This document shows, one piece after another, positions 8,344 to 17,133 of a stretch of 64,000 nt of DNA. Position numbers and translations under genes: made by a program. The number at the start of each line of letters is the position of its first letter. The first letter of the stretch is position 1. The stretch lies in the NCBI GenBank assembly GCA_965224595.1, contig OZ245058.1, positions 930,001 to 994,000 on the forward strand, given 5' to 3'. This DNA comes from Aliivibrio_A sp016764915. Lineage in GTDB: Bacteria; Pseudomonadota; Gammaproteobacteria; Enterobacterales; Vibrionaceae. The notes beneath the pieces are model-generated. The model was not told the DNA's origin, searched no databases, and was given only the letters and a program-made list of their open reading frames with translations.

Positions 8344-9363
8344 GTGAGTGTTACAAAGAGTCGAACCAGTGCGCTGCAGCAAAGGGAACGTTCTCCAGAT
8401 GTGCGGTTTTTATTGTTGCCTTTACCTGAATTTAACATGCTGCCATTTGGCGGCTTCCTTGATAAATTGCGTTTTTCTGCCGATGAAGAAGACTACAGCC
8501 AACAGCAATATTGTACTTGGCAGGTTGCTGGGTTAGAGCCCGGTTATGTGGTCTCTAGCAGTGGAATTGCGGTTGAAATACAATCGACGGTGAATGCGCT
8601 GGAGTTAGCGGACTACGACTATTTAGTGGTTTTTGGTGGTCGTAGCGCACGCAGCAGCTTGCAGTTAACTAAACAGTATCGCGAACTTTTGTATATGGCG
8701 GACACGAAAGGGGTGACGCTGGTCAGTATTGATAATGCCTGCTTTTTGTTTGCTGCAACCGGCCTGCTAAATAATCGCAGTGTGGCGGTGCATTGGCGGC
8801 ATGTTCAAGAGTTTAGAACCGCCTTTCCACATATTAAGGTTCGTACCGATCAACTCTATTGTATTGATGGTAAGAGGATCAGTTGTGCAGGCGGCAGCGC
8901 GGCGATTGATCTGGCTGTTGAGTTGTTAACTCGTCATTGTGGTCGTACCAAGGCGCTAAAAGGTTTGGCTGATATGCTGGTGGATGAAGCGAGGCAGCAG
9001 CGACACTCACTGAAATCCTTAGGTGCAGATGGTCAAGCTAATAACAGCACAAAACGCATTGTAGGTCGAGCGATTGGCTTGATGCGACAAGAGCTTGCAG
9101 AGACAAAAACAGTGGATCAACTGGCGGATCAGTTGGCCATTAGCCGTCGGCAACTGGATCGGTTATTCAAAAAGGACTTTGGTCAGACCGCCCGTGAGTA
9201 TTGGGCCGAAATGCGCTTGCAACATGTTCATTGGCGTGTGGTGAACTCAAATCATAGTTTGCAATTTCTGGCCGATGAAGTGGGCATCCAAGATGTCAGC
9301 TATCTGTGTAAAGTGTTTCGAAAACGGTTTGGCGTCACTCCTAACTCCTTGCGAACTGTGTAG
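8344..9363 (+). CDS. GlxA-type AraC family transcriptional regulator
   Basis: Predicted transcription activator with an N-terminal DJ-1/PfpI-like class I glutamine amidotransferase fold (residues about 20-190) and a C-terminal AraC helix-turn-helix pair (about 245-335; QLADQLAISRRQLDRLFKKDFG and the second helix ending VFRKRFGVTPNSLR). Such regulators control quaternary amine or amino-acid genes. I choose the GTG at 8344 because GGAG at 8332-8335 is well placed for it; the GTG at 8329 has no RBS. Divergent from the LysE exporter, a likely target. Confidence 0.85.
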   Translation: MSVTKSRTSALQQRERSPDVRFLLLPLPEFNMLPFGGFLDKLRFSADEEDYSQQQYCTWQVAGLEPGYVVSSSGIAVEIQSTVNALELADYDYLVVFGGRSARSSLQLTKQYRELLYMADTKGVTLVSIDNACFLFAATGLLNNRSVAVHWRHVQEFRTAFPHIKVRTDQLYCIDGKRISCAGGSAAIDLAVELLTRHCGRTKALKGLADMLVDEARQQRHSLKSLGADGQANNSTKRIVGRAIGLMRQELAETKTVDQLADQLAISRRQLDRLFKKDFGQTAREYWAEMRLQHVHWRVVNSNHSLQFLADEVGIQDVSYLCKVFRKRFGVTPNSLRTV

Positions 9364-9431
9364 TATTCATTGAACTATCAAGAGTGAACGATATCAATCG
9401 AAATCTTTAACGGAACTAAGGGATATATTTG

Positions 9432-9447
9432 TGTGATGTAGATCACT
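9432..9447 (+). promoter_or_regulatory. CRP-like site
   Basis: TGTGA-TGTAGA-TCACT matches the CRP consensus TGTGA-N6-TCACA at 9 of 10 positions. It lies about 120 bases upstream of the MORN protein start, with a TATTAT box just after it (9455-9460). The exact promoter geometry is uncertain. Confidence 0.5.
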
Positions 9448-9567
9448 ATTTGTGTATTATATAGCACATAAACAGCAAGATTTACGTTTAAATGACAATC
9501 CATTTTTCCCAAGTGGTTAAATGATGGTTTAAAAACTGCAAAACACTTTTAAAAATGTAGGTGATGT

Positions 9568-9993
9568 ATGAAATTAATTTTTCCCGTCGCTCTATTAGTT
9601 CTCTTTTTTGCAGGAGCAACACAGGCCTCTAGCGTTAATTTTTTGCAATCCCGTAATGGTGTTGCATTTGAAGTTAATCAGCTTGAGCCGTTTACAGGGA
9701 CATATGTAAAGAGCTATCACAGCGGTAAGAAAGCATTAGAAATAAGTTATAAAGACGGTATCAAAAATGGTGTGATGACCAAGTGGTACCCGGATGGTAA
9801 AAAAGCGGCAGAAGTCTACTTTCGTAATAATGTCGAAGATGGTCTCAACATTGAATGGTACTCAAATGGAGTGCAAAAATACGAAGCTCATTATAAAAAT
9901 GGGGCTAAAACTGGCGCAGAGATAGAGTGGGATGAAAATGGTCAAAAACTGTTTAAATTGTGCTTTAAAGACGGACAACCAGAGCCTGCATAA
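9568..9993 (+). CDS. Secreted MORN-repeat protein (YwqK-like)
   Basis: A 141-residue protein with a Sec signal peptide (MKLIFPVALLVLFFAGATQAS) and four tandem MORN-type repeats of about 22 residues; the pattern is KSYHSGKKALEISYKDG, TKWYPDGKKAAEVYFRNN, IEWYSNGVQKYEAHYKNG and IEWDENGQKLFKLCFKDG. Databases often label such proteins as YwqK-family antitoxins, but no toxin gene is nearby and the export signal argues against that role here. Function unknown, probably periplasmic. RBS AGGTGAT precedes the ATG. A CRP-like site lies upstream and a strong terminator follows. Confidence 0.82.
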   Translation: MKLIFPVALLVLFFAGATQASSVNFLQSRNGVAFEVNQLEPFTGTYVKSYHSGKKALEISYKDGIKNGVMTKWYPDGKKAAEVYFRNNVEDGLNIEWYSNGVQKYEAHYKNGAKTGAEIEWDENGQKLFKLCFKDGQPEPA

Positions 9994-10027
9994 TCCGCGT
10001 AATCAATAACGTATCATCGACTTGTAA

Positions 10028-10061
10028 AGCCAGCAGGGGATCTCACACTGCTGGCTTTTTT
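10028..10061 (+). terminator. Intrinsic terminator of the MORN gene
   Basis: AGCCAGCAG (10028-10036) pairs perfectly with CTGCTGGCT (10048-10056), followed by a run of Ts. Located between convergent genes. Confidence 0.9.
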
Positions 10062-10063
10062 AA

Positions 10064-10642
10064 TTAAAACTTATAAGAAGCGCCGATATAAAAGCTCGAC
10101 ACATCAATGAGTTCATCGTTGGTGGTGTTGCCAACTTTTTCTTCCATGGCAAAAATGTCATTTTCATACGCCAATCTTAGATTCATTCTTGGCAAATAAT
10201 CCAGCGCATACTCCATGCCAAATCCGATTTTTACACCCAGTTTATCAATATCAATATTGTCATTAGAGATTGGATTGGATGAGACAACACTTAGACCCAG
10301 TTTAGAAAATAGACGAAGACGATTTGGAAAAGTGTAACCTAGGTTCGCTGCAACAGATGTGGTCCATAAGGCGTGCTCTGCATCAACACTGTCGATAATA
10401 ATGGAACCAAATCGAGTAAAGTCAGCTTCAATCGCTACAATTGGGTTGAATTGATAACCGCCGTATATTTTCCCAGAGCTGTCATCAACATTCCATTTTG
10501 CTTCACCTGAGCTATAGATATTGGTATTACCAAGCCCGGCACCTAAATAGAAACCTTCTACTTTAAATTGCTGTTTATCTTTTGCTAAAACAGGTAGAGA
10601 TATCAGTGCAGATAACAGCACAGTTACGATAATGTTTCTCAT
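10064..10642 (-). CDS. Outer-membrane beta-barrel protein (OmpA-like porin fold)
   Basis: Predicted small outer-membrane beta-barrel. The signal peptide MRNIIVTVLLSALISLPVLA is followed by GFYLGAGLGNTNIY, alternating hydrophobic strands and a terminal FYIGASYKF ending in Phe, a C-terminal signature for outer-membrane insertion. About 190 residues suggests an eight-stranded barrel. I start at 10642, where a GGA lies upstream; the ATG at 10666 would put MNCKWMIF before a normal signal peptide and has no RBS. Function unknown; such proteins serve as porins, adhesins or structural proteins. Confidence 0.8.
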   Translation of the reverse strand: MRNIIVTVLLSALISLPVLAKDKQQFKVEGFYLGAGLGNTNIYSSGEAKWNVDDSSGKIYGGYQFNPIVAIEADFTRFGSIIIDSVDAEHALWTTSVAANLGYTFPNRLRLFSKLGLSVVSSNPISNDNIDIDKLGVKIGFGMEYALDYLPRMNLRLAYENDIFAMEEKVGNTTNDELIDVSSFYIGASYKF

Positions 10643-10816
10643 GAATATCATCCATTTACAGTTCATTAAGAGACAAGGATTCTCTCTTATTCACAGCGCT
10701 TATGCAATTAAAAGTAGTTGTTTTAATTAAGAATGAGTGGATTTTATGAAGGACGGTATTACTTTGATAAAAAAATACCTTTTGCGAAACAATATAAGCA
10801 AAAGGCATTGATCTGT

Positions 10817-12424
10817 TTATTTTTCTAACATATCCAGCGCGACGGCTTCAGCAATTTTAATGCCGTCGATTCCAGCAGATAAAATACCGCCGGCGTAACC
10901 AGCACCTTCACCCGCGGGGTAAAGCCCTTTGATGTTAACGCTTTGGTAATCTTTCCCGCGTTTGATTTGAACTGGAGATGATGTACGTGTCTCTACGCCA
11001 GTTAACATGGCATCAGGGTTAGCAAACCCGCGGATTTTCTTACCGAAGGCTGGGATTGCTTCGCGAATGGCATCAATAGCGTAATCGGGTAAGCTGGTGC
11101 TTAAGTCGGTCATTTTGATGTTTGGCTTGTAAGAGGGCTCAATATCACCAAAAGGTTTTGCATCGCCGTCAGCCAAAAAGTCACCGACACGTTGAGCGGG
11201 TGCATCGTACGTACTGCCACCGAGAATATAAGCATTACGCTCTAATTTACGTTGCAGTGCGATACCTTGCAGTGGGTCGTTGGCAAAATCTTTAGGTTCA
11301 ATACCCACAACAATAGCGCTGTTTGCATTACGCTCACTGCGTGAATACTGGCTCATGCCGTTGGTGACAACCGCTTCAGTTTCAGAAGTCGCTGCCACAA
11401 CTACGCCGCCAGGGCACATGCAGAAGCTATAAACTGAACGGCCATTTTTACAGTGATGAACCAGTTTGTAATCGGCGGCACCTAACAGAGGGTGACCTGC
11501 ATTTTTGCCAAAGCGGGCTTTATCAATGGTTTTTTGTTTGTGCTCGATGCGGAAACCAATTGAGAACGACTGTGCTTCCATATGAACACCTTTATCGTGC
11601 AGCATATGTACAGTATCACGAGCACTGTGGCCAATCGCCAGCGTTACATGTTTTGAGTTAATCACTTCGCCGCCATTAAGCGTGACACCTGTGACTTGGT
11701 TGTCTTCGATATTGATCTCATCAACACGAGTTTCAAAACGGATGTCGCCGCCCAGTTCGATGATCTTGGTGCGCATTTTCTCAACCATGGTGACTAGCTT
11801 GTAGGTACCAATATGAGGTTTACTCACGTAGATAATTTCAGCAGGTGCACCAGCGGCTACAAATTCTTGTTTTACTTTAAGGCCAAGGAAGTTGGGATCT
11901 TTCACTTGACTATACAGTTTACCATCAGAGAATGTGCCTGCGCCGCCTTCACCAAACTGTACATTGGATTCAGTATTCAGTTCACTGGTGCGCCAGAAAC
12001 GGAAGGTATCTTTAGCACGTTCATGCACCGACTTTCCGCGTTCTAGAATAATAGGTTTGAAGCCCATTTGAGCCAAAATTAAACCAGTGAAAAGACCACA
12101 AGGGCCCATGCCAATAACAATGGGACGCTCCGTTAAGTTCTCAGGAGCCGTTGCCACATAATTGTACGAGGTATCCGGTGATTGACGAACTTGGTGATCG
12201 TCAACTAACCGAGAAAGCATGTCAGCTTCATCAACATCCGTTAAGGTGATGTCCAGTGTATAAATTAACGTAACTACGTCACGTTTACGGGCATCATAAC
12301 CACGTTTAAACACATGGATATCGATAACTTGCTCGTCGGTGACACCGAGCTTCTCGATAACAAAATCGTGTAGAGCGGTTTCGCTATGATCTAACGGTAA
12401 TTTAACTTCGTTGAGACGTATCAT
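10817..12424 (-). CDS. FAD-dependent dehydrogenase (COG2509-like)
   Basis: Predicted FAD-binding oxidoreductase of a widespread but uncharacterised group of about 530 residues. The dinucleotide-binding motif reads IVIGMGPCGLFTGLILAQMG and is followed by ILERG. A second nucleotide-binding landmark is GEGGAGTFSDGKL, and the C-terminus has the flavin-binding GLYPAGEGAGYAGGI. It also contains an internal CMCPGG motif characteristic of the family. The first in-frame start is a GTG at 12433; the ATG at 12424 (MIRLNEVKLPLDH) is preferred. Substrate unknown; cytoplasmic. Confidence 0.87.
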   Translation of the reverse strand: MIRLNEVKLPLDHSETALHDFVIEKLGVTDEQVIDIHVFKRGYDARKRDVVTLIYTLDITLTDVDEADMLSRLVDDHQVRQSPDTSYNYVATAPENLTERPIVIGMGPCGLFTGLILAQMGFKPIILERGKSVHERAKDTFRFWRTSELNTESNVQFGEGGAGTFSDGKLYSQVKDPNFLGLKVKQEFVAAGAPAEIIYVSKPHIGTYKLVTMVEKMRTKIIELGGDIRFETRVDEINIEDNQVTGVTLNGGEVINSKHVTLAIGHSARDTVHMLHDKGVHMEAQSFSIGFRIEHKQKTIDKARFGKNAGHPLLGAADYKLVHHCKNGRSVYSFCMCPGGVVVAATSETEAVVTNGMSQYSRSERNANSAIVVGIEPKDFANDPLQGIALQRKLERNAYILGGSTYDAPAQRVGDFLADGDAKPFGDIEPSYKPNIKMTDLSTSLPDYAIDAIREAIPAFGKKIRGFANPDAMLTGVETRTSSPVQIKRGKDYQSVNIKGLYPAGEGAGYAGGILSAGIDGIKIAEAVALDMLEK

Positions 12425-12538
12425 TGAATTCACTTAACTGAAAATTTTTAGGGATTGGCGCTTTATGCAGGGAGGATAAACGTCTGACCCTTTTTTAGCA
12501 AGTTACGCTGGTTACATGGTGACCCGCTCTTTTGATTA

Positions 12539-12928
12539 TTAAAGCGTGCTACACGCCGTTTTATTGTTGCAACAGTCACCTTGGCTTTTTACCCCTTGCT
12601 CAGCTTTGGTCAACGACCTTTTATGCTTGCGTGCATTGTTAAGCAGCTCAATGGTTGAATCACGGGTGCTGCCTTGTTCGATACTGAAACCAGCATTGAG
12701 CAATCTGGCCAAGCTCTTTTGACCAATTTTACGAACTATAATTGTATGGCAATTGAAATCACGCAGCTTCTTGATAATCAATTGTTTACCTTGGCAACCT
12801 ATTGTCGTTAATGCGGGATTAGGGACAGAGGCGATAATTTCATTTTGATCATTATATAACGTGAATATTTCTGATTTAGAGAATCGATGCGCCAGCTTTG
12901 ATTGATTGGTAGCAATAGCAAAAATCAT
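12539..12928 (-). CDS. NifX/NifB-type dinitrogenase cofactor-binding domain protein
   Basis: A 129-residue protein of the NifX/NafY/YedF-like dinitrogenase iron-molybdenum cofactor family (IFAIATNQSKLAHRFSKSEIFTLY, GCQGKQLIIKKL). No nitrogenase genes are near; in non-fixing bacteria such domains are thought to bind metal clusters. The C-terminus carries cysteines (CCNNKTACS) that could bind metal. It overlaps the upstream DUF134 gene by four bases (ATGA), so the two form an operon. Confidence 0.78.
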   Translation of the reverse strand: MIFAIATNQSKLAHRFSKSEIFTLYNDQNEIIASVPNPALTTIGCQGKQLIIKKLRDFNCHTIIVRKIGQKSLARLLNAGFSIEQGSTRDSTIELLNNARKHKRSLTKAEQGVKSQGDCCNNKTACSTL

Positions 12929-13245
12929 GATATTTCCTCTTGTTCTGAAGGTAAGGGAGTCGAATTTTCTGTAGGTAGAATGAGCGCTTCCCCATTGATT
13001 AACGCAGAACTGACTTTTTTACGTGCCTTTTTTAAAATATTGGCAAAGGTTTGACGAGAAACTTGCATAAGTTTAGCGGCATCTTGTTGAGATAATTCAT
13101 TGAGATCAACCAAACGAATAGCTTCAAATTCATCAAGTTCGATGCTTGTTTTAATTAACTGATTGGCAGGCACTCCATTGGGCTTAAATAAGCTGAATTT
13201 AGGTGCATGCTCTTTGCATATGTGCCGTCTTATTTTGGGTCTCAT
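12925..13245 (-). CDS. DUF134 family DNA-binding protein
   Basis: A 106-residue member of the DUF134 family. Near the N-terminus is RPKIRRHICKEHAPKFSLFKP, in which a family Cys is kept, then LDEFEAIRLVDLNELSQQDAAKLMQVSRQTFANILKKARKKV, a sigma-70 region-4-like helix-turn-helix. Probably a small regulator. In many genomes DUF134 genes sit next to NifX-like genes, as here, so it may control the downstream gene and itself. Start ATG at 13245. Confidence 0.85.
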   Translation of the reverse strand: MRPKIRRHICKEHAPKFSLFKPNGVPANQLIKTSIELDEFEAIRLVDLNELSQQDAAKLMQVSRQTFANILKKARKKVSSALINGEALILPTENSTPLPSEQEEIS

Positions 13246-13616
13246 TGTTGGCCATTCATTCTGAGTTATACAGATATCCTACTTTAGTTAGTAGCATATG
13301 CCAATAACTAAATTGTAAAAAGACAATTAATGCTTGATTAAGCCGCGCACATGTCAATTTTTAAGATACTGTCTTAAACTAAAGCTGTGAATAACAACAA
13401 AAAATGGCTAACTGTTGATAATAATTTAATGATTAAACAGTATTAGGCTGGATTGACTAATAAATTGCTGTTCAGTGACAGTTGTTATTCTTGTGCTGTT
13501 AGTTGCATATATTAGCGGTATGACCAGATGTTGTGAGGTATGTGATTGTTATTGATATGCATTAATGTCATATTGGTCAATAAGACGGATATGCTGCAAT
13601 TTCTTATGGATGGTTG
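13246..13616. other. Divergent intergenic region
   Basis: About 370 AT-rich bases between the divergent DUF134 and GGDEF-EAL genes. It must hold both promoters. No reading frame, clear operator or RNA structure was recognised. Confidence 0.5.
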
Positions 13617-16118
13617 ATGAGAGTACTAACTGATCAAAAATTGATTCGACTGATTAAGGTCGCCCCTGTATTACTGATTGGTACTTTTGCCATGATAGTA
13701 ATTGTATTGGTGATCAGCAGTAATCAGTTGAAAGCAAAAAAAAACATTGCTAACTTGCGTAATGACTTTTATACCAATCAACGCAATGTAATTAAAAATC
13801 AGATTGAACATGTCACTCAGCAAATTGAGTATGAGAAATCCCGCACCAAAGAGACTTTAAGAGAGACCATCTCGGGTCGTGTCTATGAAGCTCACCGTAT
13901 CGCCACACAAATTTATCAACAAAACCCTGATAACACTGAGCAGCAAAATACTGTTCTGATAACCAACGTATTAAGAACCATACGGTTTAATCAAGATCGC
14001 GGTTATTTCTTTATTTACAAAACAGATGGCGAAAACGTAATGCACCCTTTGTTGCCGCACCTTGAAGGGAAGTCACTTTGGAATTTTCAAGACAGTCATG
14101 GCAGTTACATCGTGCGTGAGATGGCTCAAAAGGTGAAAGCAAACGGAGAGGCTTTTTATAACTGGTGGTTTGTTAAGCCTCAAGACAAACAGACTCAATA
14201 TGAAAAAATTGGCTTTGGAAAATATTTTGAACCCTATGACTGGTTTATTGGTACCGGGGATTATGTTGTTGATGTTGAAAGTGACATCAAAGCGCGTCTG
14301 TTACCTTGGGCTGAAAATATCCGATATCGTAAAAATGGTTATATATTTATCTATGACGCTCAAGGAGAGGTATTGGCCGATGGAGAAGTAGGGGAACACC
14401 AAGCAGCCAGTGCGCAAGATGAAGATTACGTGAATCAAATGATAACGCTTGGTCAGAAAGAGGGCGGTTTTTTAGAATACAACCATCAGCATGATAACCA
14501 AATTGATGTTCACGACCATGAACAAGGTAACGAACACGATGCTCAGTTTGAACATTTAGCCTATGTTAAAGGTATTCCTGAATGGGGATGGACCGTTGGT
14601 ACCGCGGTTCATATGGAAGTGATTGAACAGTATTTACAAGAAAATGAAAAAGAGCTAGAGCAACAAAATCTGAATGAGTTGAGTAAAATATTACTTTTAA
14701 CGTTAATACTTATGTTCATTCTTACTGTGTTTTCTTTCATTTTAAGTAAAAGCCTCGCTAATCGATTTAAAAAATTCCAACACCGAATTTTATCTGATTT
14801 TGAAGAGTTAGAATTGACTAAAAACAAGATGGAATACATGGCGCAGCATGATGCACTTACTCTGCTGCCCAATCGAGTCATGTTAATCGATCGAATTGCT
14901 CAAGGCATTAAACAATCAAAAGCGAGTGGCGAATATCTCGCTGTGATGTTTATTGACCTTGATGACTTTAAAAAAGTAAATGACCTCTATGGACATACTG
15001 TGGGAGATGATCTGCTGCTGAGCATCAGTCGATCTTTCGAGAAAATTGCTAGCCCCCAAGATACAATTTCTCGATTTGGTGGTGATGAGTTCATCTTCTG
15101 CTTTCCAATGTTATCTGATGTACAACAAGCACATGATAAAGTGCAACAGATTAGAAAGGTGTTTAAAGGAAGCTTTAACATTGACGGCAAAGTCATTTTT
15201 TCCAGTTGCAGCATTGGGGTTGCGATGTATCCCAATGACAGCAACTCACCGGATGAGCTGATCAGTAAAGCCGATATCGTTCTTTATAAATCAAAAGCAA
15301 GACACAAAGGGGATGTACTGTTTTTTGATAAGCAGATAGATGCTAAGGTTCAATATGAGCTTTTATTAGAGCAAGAGCTCAGGTTCGCGTTAGAAAGAGA
15401 TGAAATCACTGTTAATTATCAACCTCAAATTGATGCAAAAACAGGGACTATTTATGGCGTTGAAGCACTCGCAAGATGGCAGAATCAACGTCTGGGTATT
15501 GTTTCTCCTGTTGAATTTATCTCTGTCGCAGAGTCAAATGGTCTAATTGATGAAATTGGCCAATTTATCATCGAGAAAGCGTGCCAAGATATTGTGGAAT
15601 GGATGCCGAATGACGTCTCCAATATTAAGCTCTCTATTAATATTTCACCAAAACAGTTAATGAAGAGTAATTTTGTTGGGATGTTCACTCAATGTATTTC
15701 AAGTAGCGGTATTGATGCGACACGTGTCACCGTTGAGATTACTGAAAATGTATTGATTAATGACGAGATAAAAGTATCTCCGGTGCTGCAAAGTCTGCGG
15801 GACATCGGTTTTAGTGTGTCATTAGATGATTTTGGAACAGGATATTCATCGCTCAGTTATTTGAATAACTTGCCTATCAATGAGATAAAAATTGACCGTT
15901 CGTTTATTAATAAACTGTTAGAAAGCCCGCAAAGCGACTCCTTGGTTAAAGCGATCATTGCTATTGCGGACTCTTGTCAGATGAAGGTGGTGGCTGAAGG
16001 CGTAGAAACTGAAGCACAATATCAGCAGCTGTTAGGATACAACTGCGATGTACTACAAGGTTACTATTTTGATAAACCGATGTCGTTAGAACAATTGAAA
16101 GAGCGTTATCATCGTTAG
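13617..16118 (+). CDS. Cache-GGDEF-EAL membrane receptor
   Basis: Predicted inner-membrane sensor that makes or degrades c-di-GMP. One membrane segment is near residues 15-35, followed by a periplasmic region of about 320 residues containing two related Cache domains (RGYFFIYKTDGENVMHPLLPHLEG and NGYIFIYDAQGEVLADGE), then a second membrane segment (about 357-378), a GGDEF domain (RFGGDEF) and an EAL domain (VEALARWQ, with DDFGTGYSS). Both catalytic motifs are intact. The I-site position reads SPQD, so product inhibition is probably lost. The second Cache domain has a histidine/acid-rich loop with six His. I use the ATG at 13617; the codon before it is TTG. Confidence 0.93.
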   Translation: MRVLTDQKLIRLIKVAPVLLIGTFAMIVIVLVISSNQLKAKKNIANLRNDFYTNQRNVIKNQIEHVTQQIEYEKSRTKETLRETISGRVYEAHRIATQIYQQNPDNTEQQNTVLITNVLRTIRFNQDRGYFFIYKTDGENVMHPLLPHLEGKSLWNFQDSHGSYIVREMAQKVKANGEAFYNWWFVKPQDKQTQYEKIGFGKYFEPYDWFIGTGDYVVDVESDIKARLLPWAENIRYRKNGYIFIYDAQGEVLADGEVGEHQAASAQDEDYVNQMITLGQKEGGFLEYNHQHDNQIDVHDHEQGNEHDAQFEHLAYVKGIPEWGWTVGTAVHMEVIEQYLQENEKELEQQNLNELSKILLLTLILMFILTVFSFILSKSLANRFKKFQHRILSDFEELELTKNKMEYMAQHDALTLLPNRVMLIDRIAQGIKQSKASGEYLAVMFIDLDDFKKVNDLYGHTVGDDLLLSISRSFEKIASPQDTISRFGGDEFIFCFPMLSDVQQAHDKVQQIRKVFKGSFNIDGKVIFSSCSIGVAMYPNDSNSPDELISKADIVLYKSKARHKGDVLFFDKQIDAKVQYELLLEQELRFALERDEITVNYQPQIDAKTGTIYGVEALARWQNQRLGIVSPVEFISVAESNGLIDEIGQFIIEKACQDIVEWMPNDVSNIKLSINISPKQLMKSNFVGMFTQCISSSGIDATRVTVEITENVLINDEIKVSPVLQSLRDIGFSVSLDDFGTGYSSLSYLNNLPINEIKIDRSFINKLLESPQSDSLVKAIIAIADSCQMKVVAEGVETEAQYQQLLGYNCDVLQGYYFDKPMSLEQLKERYHR

Positions 16119-16130
16119 CTGCAAAACGGA

Positions 16131-17039
16131 CTAAAGCGACGCGTATTTCCTTTGATACCTTGGCAGCATAGATTGATTGCCAAGCAAACCACCTTGATGA
16201 ATGTACAGTAGGGTGGTGTTGATGTTTTTTGGTAACCACGTTGATAAACATTGCCACATGAATGGGTCATAAAGCAGGTCAAACTCAATATTCGTTTGTG
16301 CTTTTAGTGCTAACCAAGTGTCAAAATCCCTCTGATATAACTTGCCAAAATGATGCTTTTTCTCGGCAGTGAGCACAGTAGGAACATCTGTTTCGCCTAG
16401 TTCACTAAACTGACTGAGTAGATACTCTTCACCGCCAACACACGCACAGGTCACGACGTTAATGTTCGCTGATTTTAAGTGTTTATGCAGATAGAGCGCA
16501 GTGGTTCCTGTGCCTGATGGCAGGGCAACCGTAACGTTTGGTATCTGTTGTTGAGCAGCCCAGGAGATTATCTCATTGGCCAACTGCGCCACCCCATATT
16601 CTGCAATGGGACTACGACCGCCTTCTGGCACAAATAGAACGTCACTGTTATTCGCGAGTGTCTGTTTTATATAATCGACAGGGTGGCGATTATTGCGGTC
16701 TGCACACTGGCTTAAATCAACAATAGCTGCGCCCAACGATAACGCGGCTTGATAGTTTCCAATCGGATTGTTGATAAGCCAAGCGGGGATATGGTCGACG
16801 TAAAACGCCAGTTTCCACCCTTTTAATTTGGCCAACGCTGCCATTGAGTAGAGTGAGTTGGCTTGCGGTGAACCGTAGCCGACTAAGGTGGTTATGCCTG
16901 GATAATCATTGTCTAACAGCGCCATGAATTTCCGCGCTTTATTGCCTGAGAACTGTGGGTGCAGCTGGTCATCACGTTTTAAATAGAAGGATCTGTTATT
17001 AAAAATGTGCGCGGTGGTAGGGCTGTTATCTATTTTCAT
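16131..17039 (-). CDS. ACC deaminase/D-cysteine desulfhydrase family PLP enzyme
   Basis: Predicted pyridoxal-phosphate enzyme of the tryptophan synthase beta fold (fold type II), related to 1-aminocyclopropane-1-carboxylate deaminase and D-cysteine desulfhydrase. The PLP lysine lies in HPQFSGNKARKF, and the nucleophile region reads GYGSPQANSLYSMAALAKLKGW; a phosphate-binding SGTGTTALYL is present. Members of this group in Vibrio are shorter (about 300 residues) than true ACC deaminases, so the substrate is uncertain. Convergent with the GGDEF-EAL gene, 12 bases away. Confidence 0.83.
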   Translation of the reverse strand: MKIDNSPTTAHIFNNRSFYLKRDDQLHPQFSGNKARKFMALLDNDYPGITTLVGYGSPQANSLYSMAALAKLKGWKLAFYVDHIPAWLINNPIGNYQAALSLGAAIVDLSQCADRNNRHPVDYIKQTLANNSDVLFVPEGGRSPIAEYGVAQLANEIISWAAQQQIPNVTVALPSGTGTTALYLHKHLKSANINVVTCACVGGEEYLLSQFSELGETDVPTVLTAEKKHHFGKLYQRDFDTWLALKAQTNIEFDLLYDPFMWQCLSTWLPKNINTTLLYIHQGGLLGNQSMLPRYQRKYASL

Positions 17040-17133
17040 TACAGGGTGTATTCAGCAGATTATGAGGCCGTCAGTATAACGCAATAGCGGTAAGTTAGTA
17101 GGACAGAGTTTTTACTCTGCCCTTGTTGTTCGG

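Noticed and set aside
17101..17122. CAGAGT/ACTCTG hairpin after secF as a terminator
   Set aside because: The stem is short and has no T tract on either useful side.
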